Source of the DNA: an uncultured Oscillospiraceae bacterium
Lineage (GTDB): Bacteria; Bacillota; Clostridia; Oscillospirales; Ruminococcaceae
Assembly: GCA_900546885.1 (NCBI GenBank)
Contig: UREN01000005.1
Span: forward strand, 1-58,888
Direction: 5' to 3'
Length of the DNA: 58,888 bases
The position numbers were made by a program, and so were the translations under genes. The notes beneath the pieces are model-generated. The model had not been told where the DNA came from and did no database searches. It was given only the letters and a program-made list of their open reading frames with translations. Shown piece by piece: positions 43,497-51,723 of the stretch (positions are counted from its first letter, which is position 1; the number at the start of each line of letters is the position of its first letter).

Positions 43497-43502
43497 TATA
43501 AT
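43497..43502 (+). promoter_or_regulatory. extended -10 promoter
   Basis: TGGTATAAT (TATAAT 43497-43502) precedes a long 240-nt leader before the 43743 gene. I see no other recognisable element in 43438-43742. Confidence 0.55.
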
Positions 43503-43742
43503 GTTCCTACCAAGCGGATTTGGGCCGCAGGCAAAATGAAAGCGCAGGGGCGCGGCCGCTGCGCTTTTGCGAATGCGGGCGGCAAAGCAGGGCCTGAGGA
43601 TGACCGCTGCCGCGTGCCTTCGCGGAAAGCGGCCGTGCAGTGGCAGAGAAAGCGCCTGGCGCAACAAACGCCCCCTGGAAAGGCCGGGCCCCTAACAAGC
43701 CCGCCCCGAACCGTGCCGAAGCTGATACAAAGGAGATGCACC

Positions 43743-44357
43743 ATGAGCAAAGAACGTGCGCCCTGGCCCCAGTGCTATTACGATGAACTGGACGCCCGCA
43801 AACGGAAAGATTTGCTGGACAAAGCCATAGAGAACGGCGAAGGTGCCCCGGAGGAGAATGCGGTGCGCCAGAAACTGTGGGCGCTGCGCTATGGCCAGCC
43901 GAAAAAAAACATGCCGCCTGCGGACGGCTATGCCGGGCTGTGGATTACCATGAACCTGTGGCGAAGGGATACGGCCTCCCGCTTCCGCGTGCGCGCGGCG
44001 GTGAAGGAGCTGAGCGGCATGCTGAAGCAGCTGGGCATCGACGCCCCGCAGGCCAGCAGCCTGGAACAGGAGCTGGTGTACCGGGAACTGGTGCATGCGG
44101 TGCGCCTGTATCTTTCCACCTGCACAGAGGGCAGTTACAACACGCGCTTTTTGGGCATGGTGCGCCTGAAGCCGGAACAGCTTGTGGATAAAATAGTTAA
44201 CGAGATTTGCGGCGTGGCCTATGAGCTTCCGGAAAGGCTGGGCATGGAAGAGCAGTTTGCCCCGCTGCGCCGCGCGGCCTACGAGGCGTTTTCGGCGGCG
44301 TATCCGGAGCAAGTGGGCAAGCTGGACAGCGCCATATTCGGAAAAGCCGGGGTGTAA
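43743..44357 (+). CDS. conserved hypothetical protein, DUF6553-like
   Basis: 204 residues from ATG with AAAGGAGATGCACC upstream. PWPQCYYDELDARKRKDLLDKAI, ENAVRQKLWALRYG and NTRFLGMVRLKPEQLVDKI resemble a clostridial family that I recall as DUF6553. All-helical, soluble, function unknown. The family call is tentative. Confidence 0.6.
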   Translation: MSKERAPWPQCYYDELDARKRKDLLDKAIENGEGAPEENAVRQKLWALRYGQPKKNMPPADGYAGLWITMNLWRRDTASRFRVRAAVKELSGMLKQLGIDAPQASSLEQELVYRELVHAVRLYLSTCTEGSYNTRFLGMVRLKPEQLVDKIVNEICGVAYELPERLGMEEQFAPLRRAAYEAFSAAYPEQVGKLDSAIFGKAGV

Positions 44358-44682
44358 CCAGGCGCAAGCGCCCTGCCCGCCGGGGCAGACGGCCTGCGCC
44401 ATGCGCCCCTGTGGGGCCGCAGAAAAGGAATTGCAGGGCTTGCGCTGTTGCGCGGGCCCTTGTTTTATGCCCGCGGGCATGCTGCAGCGCCTGCGGGGCG
44501 CAAGGGCCTTTCTGCGGAAAATGCCCGCAATGCGGCGGCCGCCCTTGATTTCCATACAGGAATGCTTTATTATAATAAATTGTGCGTGCGTTGCGCAGAA
44601 TGCGGGAAAGCAAAGGCGTTTTGCGGCATAGCTGCCCGCTGCCCTGGGGCGCAGCGCGATTTTTGAGGAAAGGGTGTTTCTT
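44358..44682 (+). other. 325-base upstream region of the permease
   Basis: It holds short GC-rich hairpins and a promoter candidate TTTCCA (44549-44554), 16 bases, TATAAT (44571-44576). I looked for a purine riboswitch and saw no matching core. Confidence 0.5.
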
Positions 44683-45777
44683 TTGGAATTCTTGCAAGAC
44701 ATTCTGGCAGCCATTGGCGTTGTGCTGAACGGCATCCCGCAGGGCCTGCTGGCGCTTAGCTACGGGTTTGCCTCCGTGCCCACGGCGCTGGGCTTTGCCA
44801 TTGGCGCAGTGGGGTGCGGCGTGCTGAACTCGGTGGCCCCCATTTCGTTCCAGGCCGAAACCATTGTGATGGCCGGCAACATGGGCAAAACAAGGCGCGA
44901 CCGCCTTTCCATGGTAATGTTTGGCGGCCTTATTATGGTGGTGCTGGGCCTGACGGGTGCATTGTCGGCCATCACTGCCTTTGCGGGCGATGCCATTGTG
45001 CACGCCATGATGGCGGGCGTTGGCTTTGTGCTGGTGCGCACGGCGTTCAACATGGTAAAAGAAAACCAGATGGTGGGCTGGGTGTCGGTGGCCTCGGCCG
45101 TTGTCATTTATCTCATCACCAAAGCGCTGGACCCCGGCAATGCCCTTGTCTATACCATTGTGGGCTCGCTTATCATCTCCAGCGTGGCGGCCAAGCTGGC
45201 CGGGCAGAAGTTGGGGGAAAACACCGTGGCGGAAAAAATGTGCCGCCTGAGGCTGGAAAAGCCTGTGGTGAACCTTTCTGTCATTCGCGGCGCGCTTTCC
45301 CTTGCCTGCCTCACCATTGGCGCCAACATCGCCTTTGGCAATATCACCAGCGGGATGGGCACAGCCGAGTTGAATGTAGACCACCTCACCGTGTATTCCG
45401 GCCTGGCGGATGCAGTGAGCTCGCTGTTTGGCGGCGGCCCGGTAGAGGCCATCATTTCGGCCACGGGTGCGGCGCCGCATGCGGTGTTGTCCGGCGTGAT
45501 CATGATGACCATCATGGCGCTCATTTTGTTCTTTGGCCTGCTGCCCAAAATTGGCAAATTTGTGCCCAGCCAGTCCATTGCGGGCTTCCTGTTTATTTTG
45601 GGTGCGTTTGTCACCATTCCCGGCGACGGCGCCGCAGCCTTTGCCACGGGCACCGCGGGCGGCTCTGTTATTGCGGCTGTTACCATGTCTGTCACAGCTG
45701 TGTTTGACCCGTTCTTCGGCATGCTGGCCGGCCTGGTGTTGAAAATGATTATTGGCGCCACCGGCCTTGCGCTGTAA
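44683..45777 (+). CDS. NCS2-type purine/xanthine permease
   Basis: 364 residues from a TTG (44683) with GAGGAAAGG nine bases upstream; the GTG at 44674 is too close to it. About ten or more hydrophobic helices. GGGPVEAIISATGAAPHAV and ITSGMGTAELNVDH fit the NCS2/AzgA class of nucleobase transporters. It is followed after 31 bases by a phosphoribosyltransferase, the usual uptake-plus-salvage pairing. Confidence 0.75.
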   Translation: MEFLQDILAAIGVVLNGIPQGLLALSYGFASVPTALGFAIGAVGCGVLNSVAPISFQAETIVMAGNMGKTRRDRLSMVMFGGLIMVVLGLTGALSAITAFAGDAIVHAMMAGVGFVLVRTAFNMVKENQMVGWVSVASAVVIYLITKALDPGNALVYTIVGSLIISSVAAKLAGQKLGENTVAEKMCRLRLEKPVVNLSVIRGALSLACLTIGANIAFGNITSGMGTAELNVDHLTVYSGLADAVSSLFGGGPVEAIISATGAAPHAVLSGVIMMTIMALILFFGLLPKIGKFVPSQSIAGFLFILGAFVTIPGDGAAAFATGTAGGSVIAAVTMSVTAVFDPFFGMLAGLVLKMIIGATGLAL

Positions 45778-45808
45778 GCGCCCATCACATTTGGAAAGGA
45801 TGTTTCCC

Positions 45809-46357
45809 ATGCAGGATTACTATACGCTGCAAGTGGCCGGCGTCACGCGCCAGCTTCCCATTATGCAGATCTCGGACAGCCTGGCCATTGCCAGCTTTGT
45901 CATTTTGGGCGATTGCGAAATTGTGACAAAATCTGCCCCGCTGATTGAAAAGCAGCTTCCGCAGGTGGATTATATCGTCACGGCCGAGGCCAAGGGCATC
46001 CCCCTTGTGCACGAGCTGTGCCGCCTGCGCGGCCTGCCATATTACATTGTGGCGCGCAAAAGTGTGAAGCCGTATATGAGCCAGCCTCTGACGGACGAGG
46101 TGGTGTCCATCACCACGCAGAAAGCGCAGACGCTGTGCCTGGACGGCAAAGATGCCCTGCTTTTGAAGGGCAAAAAGGTGGCAGTGGTGGACGACGTTAT
46201 CTCCACCGGCGAATCGCTGCAGGCCATTGAACGCCTGGTGGAAAAGGCCGGCGGCGAAATTGTGGCCAAAGCTGCCATCTTGGCAGAGGGCGATGCCGCC
46301 AAGCGAAGCGACATCATCTTTTTGGAAGAGCTTCCCCTGTTTCCTGTCGGGGGCTGA
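45809..46357 (+). CDS. purine phosphoribosyltransferase
   Basis: 182 residues from ATG with GGAAAGGA upstream. The PRPP loop VAVVDDVISTGESLQAIERL and VDYIVTAEAKGIPLVHELCRLRGLPYYIVARK fit the Apt/Xpt type I PRTase class. It converts an imported nucleobase (adenine, guanine or xanthine; not resolved) to the nucleotide, with the upstream permease. Confidence 0.88.
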   Translation: MQDYYTLQVAGVTRQLPIMQISDSLAIASFVILGDCEIVTKSAPLIEKQLPQVDYIVTAEAKGIPLVHELCRLRGLPYYIVARKSVKPYMSQPLTDEVVSITTQKAQTLCLDGKDALLLKGKKVAVVDDVISTGESLQAIERLVEKAGGEIVAKAAILAEGDAAKRSDIIFLEELPLFPVGG

Positions 46358-46369
46358 GAAAGAGGCCGG

Positions 46370-46390
46370 GCCGGGTGCCCGGCTTTTTTT
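46370..46390 (+). terminator. terminator of the permease-PRTase operon
   Basis: GCCGGG-TG-CCCGGC followed by TTTTTTT. Confidence 0.8.
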
Positions 46391-46898
46391 GAGCCGGCAG
46401 GGCGCCAAAACGGCAAAGGAGACGCAAGGGTGAACGCCTGCCCCGGCCGCGAAAAGGCATGCAGCTCCTTTGCCTGTAGGGCGGCACCGTGTAAAACCAT
46501 GGCCGCCGCGCCCCGTTTTGCCTGGAGGGGGCATGTTTCATTTCTATCAGGCACGCATTCAGCCGGGCTCTGCAAGCGTTTGTGCGCATGCAGGGCCCGG
46601 TTTTTCGTGGCATTTCGGCCTTTTGGCCGGTTTTTGCCACGCACTTTTTTTTGACAGCCAAAAGGGCTGCGCCAGTGGTTTTCCGGCGGGCAGGGTTTCC
46701 AAAATGGAAACAATAGTTTGCAATTTGTTTCAAGTAAAATGAAAAGCTTCGGTTGACAAAGGAAGGGCGGGGCTCTATTGTGATACCGTCTGATAGGCAA
46801 GTGGAAAAAGCTGCTTTGCGGCCCAAAAATAGAAAAGGCAGAATGCCACAAAACATGAAGATGCACACGTGAAATATAAAAATGGAGGTAATTTCGAA
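46391..46898 (+). other. long intergenic region before the beta-helix gene
   Basis: About 500 bases without a supported gene; frames here lack coding bias. It contains a CGGCC-TTTT-GGCCG hairpin near 46618 with T runs. A good promoter, TTGACA (46753-46758), 17 bases, TATTGT (46776-46781), drives the downstream gene through a leader of about 110 nt. Confidence 0.6.
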
Positions 46899-49211
46899 AT
46901 GAAAAAGCAGCTCATAAGCAGCGCCCTGGCTTTTTGCGCATTTGCCATGATATTGCCCGGGGCTGTTTTTGCGCAGGAAAACTTGGCGGCTGCCCCGGCC
47001 TGCACCCAAAACGAAGGGTGCCAGGCCACCCAGCATAAGCCGGGCTGCCCGGTGGGGCAGACCCTTTTGCAGGACGACGACCCGGGGAATATGCCTGCGA
47101 ACGGGAACGCGCCTTTGAACAACGAAGATGACGACCCGGGGAACATGCCTGCGAACGGGAACGCGTCTTTGAACAACGAAGGCGGGCAGGCGGCGCCCAA
47201 GGCGGCCGGCCCTTATGAGTACAACGGTGTTTCCTACCCGGCATTATCCGATGCGGTGAAAGCCGTTGGGGCACGGGCGGGGACCGTTTATGTCACGGAG
47301 GATGCTTTTATTCGAAGCAACGAGATTATCGAGATTCCTGCGGGCGCTGACATTACCATCACCAGCAAAGGCGGGGCTGCCTTTCGAATTACAAAAGAGG
47401 CACACCGGTTTGTGTTTAAACTGCTGGGCGGGAAGCTGACCCTGGAAAACATTGTTTTGGATGGAAACGCACAATGGAAAGACGCCTCCTCCGGGCTGTG
47501 GTACGAGCGCACCGCACAGGGCACTGCGGCATCGCTGCCGCTTATTTATGCGCAAGCCCAGGTGGGCGGGCACCCCGGTTCGGGAAGCCGGCTTGTTTTG
47601 TCAAGCGGGTGTGTCATCCAAAACTTTTATGTAAACCGCGCAGCGGACAATATCGATACAGACCCTGTTCTGGGCGGCTGGTCCGGAAGTGAAGAGCTTT
47701 GCCTGTTTAGCCTGGCAAATACGGATGTAACCATCCATGGCGCCGTTCTGAAGGACAATGCAGTGAAATCGGACGTGGCGTTTTACCGCAATGCCTATGG
47801 GCGCGGAATCATCTGCCCGGGCATCATTCAGGCAATGAGCTGTACGATTAAAATGAAAGACGGCACGATGGCGCGAAACTGGATTGTTTCAGATGTAGGG
47901 CATTCCGCAGAGGGACAGGGCTGGCTGGACGCCCAGAGAAGCCGGTATTCCAGTGCGCTGCGCGAAGGGGCGTCCGGCGGCCATCTGACGATGACGGGCG
48001 GACGGTTTCTCATGGAAGGGGGAACCCTGAGCCAGGGCTATGCGGCGGATGGCGGCGCAATTGCCGCGCTTGATGCCGAAATCGTTTTAACCGGCGGCAA
48101 TATTGTGGATAATGTTGCCGAAAGGTTTGGCGGCGGGGTGCTGATGTGGGACACCGGCTGCAAATTTACCATGAAGGGCGGGCGCATTTCGGGGAACAAG
48201 ACGCTGAACCGCATAGCCGGCTATGACGACTCTGTGCGCAAAACAGTTGGCTGTGGCGGCGCCCTGTGCATGACGGGCGGCGATGCCCAGGGCTCTGAAC
48301 TTCGTATTACCGGCGGGGAAATTAGTGAAAACAGCGCCGTGCAGGGCGGCGGCATCTGGCTGAACCGGTGCAGCGGCGAAATCAGCAATGCAGCCATACG
48401 GGGCAATAAAGCCCTGCCGGCCGCGGAAAACATGTTGGGGGCAGGCGGAGGCATTCTGTTTGCAAACGGCACACTGGCCCTGGACGGAAACACGGAAGTA
48501 AGCGGAAACCACGCCGTGCAGGGCGGCGGCATTGCGAACGGCGCAAGGGGGCAGCTTATTGTAAAGGGCAGGGCCGGCATCCGGGGAAACGAGGCAACCT
48601 CCCTTGGCGGTGGCCTGTGCCTGAACGGGGTAGGAATCTCCAGCATTTTGATGGAGCAGGCAACGATTGCAGGCAACAAAGCCAATGCGAAGAACGGCGG
48701 CGATGCAGTGTTTATCTTTTCCCCCAGCGAAAAGGAGATTCCCAAATTTTTTCTGAATGTGCAAAATTCCGAACTGAAGGGGGATATTGTGCTGCATGCG
48801 GCAAATGAAAAAGCGCTTCCGGTTCTTTCCCTGAACGCGGCGGTGCCTGCAAGCAAACGCTATATGGTAAAATTTTATGATGCGGCCTATGCAACGCGCG
48901 GCCGAAGGCTTGTGGCACCCGGGGCCTATGGCCTGCCGGGAGAAAAAGCAATTTCAAGCGCAGAGCCCTATGCGCAAAGCTTCCAAAATAATGTGATGGA
49001 TGTCATTCCGGGCAGTTTGCTTCAAGAGCCCACCGCCCTTGTGCTTGGCAAGAAACCGGCCGTGCCCGCGCCGGCAGCCAGCACGGCGCCCGCCAGTGCG
49101 CCGGCCGCCGCAGGGGCGAAAAAGAACCCGAAAACCGGCGTGCCAAACACAGGCGGGAACAGCCCTGCGCCCGAACACCCGCTTGAGGGCAACGGCTTTT
49201 TGTGCCCGTGA
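46899..49211 (+). CDS. large secreted beta-helix protein
   Basis: 770 residues from ATG 46899 with GGAGG upstream. Signal peptide MKKQLISSALAFCAFAMILP then GAVFAQE. A Cys-rich segment (CTQNEGCQATQHKPGC) and two perfect-length 18-residue repeats DDDPGNMPANGNAxLNNE (47073-47126 and 47127-47180) follow. The body is a right-handed parallel beta-helix with recurrent GGxISxN and GGGI turns (e.g. MKGGRISGNKTLN, ITGGEISENSAVQGGGIW). The C-terminus has a Pro/Ala linker and KKNPKTGVPNTGG but no hydrophobic anchor or basic tail. Probably an exported adhesin or glycan-binding protein. Confidence 0.8.
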   Translation: MKKQLISSALAFCAFAMILPGAVFAQENLAAAPACTQNEGCQATQHKPGCPVGQTLLQDDDPGNMPANGNAPLNNEDDDPGNMPANGNASLNNEGGQAAPKAAGPYEYNGVSYPALSDAVKAVGARAGTVYVTEDAFIRSNEIIEIPAGADITITSKGGAAFRITKEAHRFVFKLLGGKLTLENIVLDGNAQWKDASSGLWYERTAQGTAASLPLIYAQAQVGGHPGSGSRLVLSSGCVIQNFYVNRAADNIDTDPVLGGWSGSEELCLFSLANTDVTIHGAVLKDNAVKSDVAFYRNAYGRGIICPGIIQAMSCTIKMKDGTMARNWIVSDVGHSAEGQGWLDAQRSRYSSALREGASGGHLTMTGGRFLMEGGTLSQGYAADGGAIAALDAEIVLTGGNIVDNVAERFGGGVLMWDTGCKFTMKGGRISGNKTLNRIAGYDDSVRKTVGCGGALCMTGGDAQGSELRITGGEISENSAVQGGGIWLNRCSGEISNAAIRGNKALPAAENMLGAGGGILFANGTLALDGNTEVSGNHAVQGGGIANGARGQLIVKGRAGIRGNEATSLGGGLCLNGVGISSILMEQATIAGNKANAKNGGDAVFIFSPSEKEIPKFFLNVQNSELKGDIVLHAANEKALPVLSLNAAVPASKRYMVKFYDAAYATRGRRLVAPGAYGLPGEKAISSAEPYAQSFQNNVMDVIPGSLLQEPTALVLGKKPAVPAPAASTAPASAPAAAGAKKNPKTGVPNTGGNSPAPEHPLEGNGFLCP
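47073..47180 (+). repeat. 54-bp tandem duplication in the beta-helix gene
   Basis: Two 54-bp units in frame, encoding DDDPGNMPANGNAPLNNE and DDDPGNMPANGNASLNNE. They differ at few bases, so the duplication is recent. D-rich turns suggest calcium binding or a spacer. Confidence 0.9.
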
Positions 49212-49383
49212 TGCCGGGCAACGTGCGAAAACGCCGGTTTGGGCCAAAGGCCGCTGCCATACGGGCATCTCGGGATGAAAGGCGAGGCGGCCCCTGCACA
49301 AAAGAAAGGCGCGGAGCCCGTGCGTCAAACCCTTCCGTACGGGACGGTGCCGCCCTGTATATGGCAAAACAGATTTGAACAGA

Positions 49384-49420
49384 AAAAACGTGCATGCCGG
49401 CCCGGCATGCACGTTTTTAT
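49384..49420 (+). terminator. terminator
   Basis: AAAAACGTGCATGCCGG and CCGGCATGCACGTTTTT form a 17-bp stem with a single-base centre, 170 bases after the beta-helix gene. Confidence 0.85.
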
Positions 49421-49450
49421 GTGCTGCCGGCCGCATGTGCGGCGTATGCC

Positions 49451-49518
49451 TTGACAATTTTGCCCGGCGTGCTATCATCATATCAAAACAGTTGATATGT
49501 CAATGGTTGATGTGTCAA
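49451..49518 (+). promoter_or_regulatory. MarR promoter with two operator copies
   Basis: TTGACA (49451-49456), 16 bases, TATCAT (49473-49478). Two near-identical inverted repeats follow, TTGATATGTCAA (49492-49503) and TTGATGTGTCAA (49507-49518), three bases apart and just downstream of the expected start. These fit autorepression by the MarR-type protein. Confidence 0.8.
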
Positions 49519-49533
49519 AGAAAGCGGTTTTGA

Positions 49534-49959
49534 ATGGAAAAGACATTTCATATGCTGCTGTACCGTGCTTTCCACGCCCAGCGCAATTACCTGCGCCCGC
49601 ATTTGGCGCGGCTGGGGCTTGGCGCGGGCCAGCCAAAGCTTCTTTCGTACCTGGCCGGGCATGGGCCTTGCCGCCAGAGGGAACTGGCCGGCTATTTTGA
49701 AATAGACCCTGCCGCCGTGTGCCGTATGCTGGATTCTTTGGAAAAGGGCGGCTTTGTTGCGCGCAGCGCGCATCAGGCGGACCGGCGGGCAGACGAGGTG
49801 AGCCTGACGCCAAAGGGCCGCGCGGCCTGTGCCGAATGGCAGGCGTGCTGCCGCGCGCTGGAGCAGGAGATGCTGCAGGGGTTTACCGGGGAAGAAGCCA
49901 GGCAGTTTTCTGAATATCTGGCCCGCGCATACCACAATTTACGTGGTAAAAACTTATAA
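49534..49959 (+). CDS. MarR-family transcriptional regulator
   Basis: 141 residues. Winged helix: LSYLAGHGPCRQRELAGYFEIDPAAVCRMLDSLEKGGFVARSAHQADRRADEVSLTPKGRA, including the DxRxD-like wing. It is 12 bases upstream of the ABC exporter pair, which it probably represses together with itself through the paired TTGA-TCAA sites. Confidence 0.93.
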   Translation: MEKTFHMLLYRAFHAQRNYLRPHLARLGLGAGQPKLLSYLAGHGPCRQRELAGYFEIDPAAVCRMLDSLEKGGFVARSAHQADRRADEVSLTPKGRAACAEWQACCRALEQEMLQGFTGEEARQFSEYLARAYHNLRGKNL

Positions 49960-49971
49960 GGGGGGCTGTGC

Positions 49972-51723
49972 ATGAAGGATTTGCAACGGATTTTCGCTTA
50001 CCTTGGCCCCTACCGGAAGGACCTGGCGCTCGGTGCCTTTCTTGTGGTGGTGGAATCGTCTTTTGAGATGGTGATTCCGGTGCTGATGGCAGGCCTCATC
50101 GACACGGGCGTTGCCAACGGCGATGTGGCGTACATTTTGCACAAAGGCATTCAAATGGGCATGTGCGCCCTGCTGGCGCTGCTGACAGGGCTTTTATACG
50201 CCCGCTTTGCCGCGCGGGCGTCTTATGGCCTGGGCGCGCGCATCCGTGAGGCAGAATATGCTAAGGTGCAGCAATATGCGTTTTCCAACCTGGACCATTT
50301 TGAAACGTCCTCTCTGGTCACACGCCTGACCACCGATGTCACGGTGCTGCAGAACGCCATCAACAGCGGCTTTCGCCCTGTGGTGCGCGGGCCGGTGATG
50401 CTGGTGCTGGGCGTGGGGCTCTCGTTCTGGATGAACGCCCGGCTGTCGCTGGTGTTTTTTGTGTGCATCCCCATTCTGGCCGTGGCGCTGTTTTTTATCA
50501 TGCGCAAGGTGGCGCCCATGTACGCCCGCCTGCAGGCCGCAGTGGACCATGTGAACGGCGTAGTGCGCGAGGGGCTTGTTGCCATCCGCGCGGTAAAGGC
50601 ATTTGTGCGCGGGGAATATGAAGCGGAAAAATTCAGCCGGGTAAACGGGGAACTGATGGACACAAGCCGCCGCACGTTCCGCTATGCCGTGCTGAATTTG
50701 CCCGCTTTTCAGCTGGTGATGTACACTTCTACTGTGCTGCTGTTGTGGTTTGGCGGCAACATGATTCTGCGCGGGCAGCTGCAGGTGGGTGAGCTGACGG
50801 GCTTTCTGAGCTATGTGATGCAGGTGATGAACTCGCTGATGATGATTTCGAACGTGTTTCTTCTGTTGACGCGTTCGCTGGCCAGCGCCAGGCGCATCGG
50901 CGAGGTGCTGGACGAGACACCGGCCCTCACCTCCCCCCCGGGCGCTGTGAAGGAAATTGCAGACGGCAGCATCGATTTCTGCGGCGTCTCGTTCAAATAC
51001 CGGCCAGAGGCGCGCGAATATGCCCTTTCCGACATTGAGCTGCACATTCCGGCCGGGCAGACGGTTGGCATTTTGGGCGGCACAGGCGCGGCCAAATCGA
51101 CTTTGGTGCAGCTGATTCCCCGTCTGTACGACGCAAGCATTGGGCAGGTGCGCGTGGGCGGCCGTGATGTGCGCGAATACGACCTTGCGGCCCTGCGCGA
51201 TGCCGTGGGCATGGTGCTGCAAAAAAACGTGCTGTTTTCCGGCACGGTGCGCGAAAACCTGCTGTGGGGCAACCCCTCGGCCAGCGAAGAAGAACTGTGG
51301 CAGGCCTGCCGTGCGGCCTGTGCAGACGAATTTCTGGCCCGCATGCCCAAGGGGCTGGACACCGACCTGGGCCAGGGCGGCGTGAATGTCTCTGGCGGGC
51401 AGAAACAGCGGCTGTGCATTGCGCGCACACTATTAAAAAAGCCCAAGGTGCTGATTTTTGACGATTCCACCAGCGCGGTGGACACCGCCACCGAGGGGCG
51501 CATCCGCACTGCGCTGGCCGGGCTTTCGGGTGTGACAAAAATTATCATTGCCCAGCGCATCACCTCTGTGATGGGAACAGACCAGATTGTTGTGCTGGAT
51601 GACGGGCGGCTGCACGCGTGCGGCACGCACGAGCAGCTGCTGCAAACGGACGCCATCTATCAGGAGATCTACCATTCCCAAATGAAGGGAGGCGATGGCA
51701 ATGGCACGCCAGTTGAGCGCTAA
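49972..51723 (+). CDS. ABC exporter half-transporter (degenerate-site subunit)
   Basis: 583 residues: six-helix exporter domain (about 1-310) and an ATPase. Walker A reads GGTGAAKST, with Ala where GxGKST has Gly. Signature VSGGQKQR. Walker B VLIFDDSTSAVD, with Asp in place of the catalytic Glu. This is the pattern of the non-canonical site in heterodimeric type IV exporters of drugs, lipids or peptides. It overlaps its partner gene by 23 bases. Confidence 0.93.
   Translation: MKDLQRIFAYLGPYRKDLALGAFLVVVESSFEMVIPVLMAGLIDTGVANGDVAYILHKGIQMGMCALLALLTGLLYARFAARASYGLGARIREAEYAKVQQYAFSNLDHFETSSLVTRLTTDVTVLQNAINSGFRPVVRGPVMLVLGVGLSFWMNARLSLVFFVCIPILAVALFFIMRKVAPMYARLQAAVDHVNGVVREGLVAIRAVKAFVRGEYEAEKFSRVNGELMDTSRRTFRYAVLNLPAFQLVMYTSTVLLLWFGGNMILRGQLQVGELTGFLSYVMQVMNSLMMISNVFLLLTRSLASARRIGEVLDETPALTSPPGAVKEIADGSIDFCGVSFKYRPEAREYALSDIELHIPAGQTVGILGGTGAAKSTLVQLIPRLYDASIGQVRVGGRDVREYDLAALRDAVGMVLQKNVLFSGTVRENLLWGNPSASEEELWQACRAACADEFLARMPKGLDTDLGQGGVNVSGGQKQRLCIARTLLKKPKVLIFDDSTSAVDTATEGRIRTALAGLSGVTKIIIAQRITSVMGTDQIVVLDDGRLHACGTHEQLLQTDAIYQEIYHSQMKGGDGNGTPVER

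Noticed and set aside
44358..44682. Purine riboswitch before the nucleobase permease
   Set aside because: I looked for the conserved three-way-junction core and did not find it.
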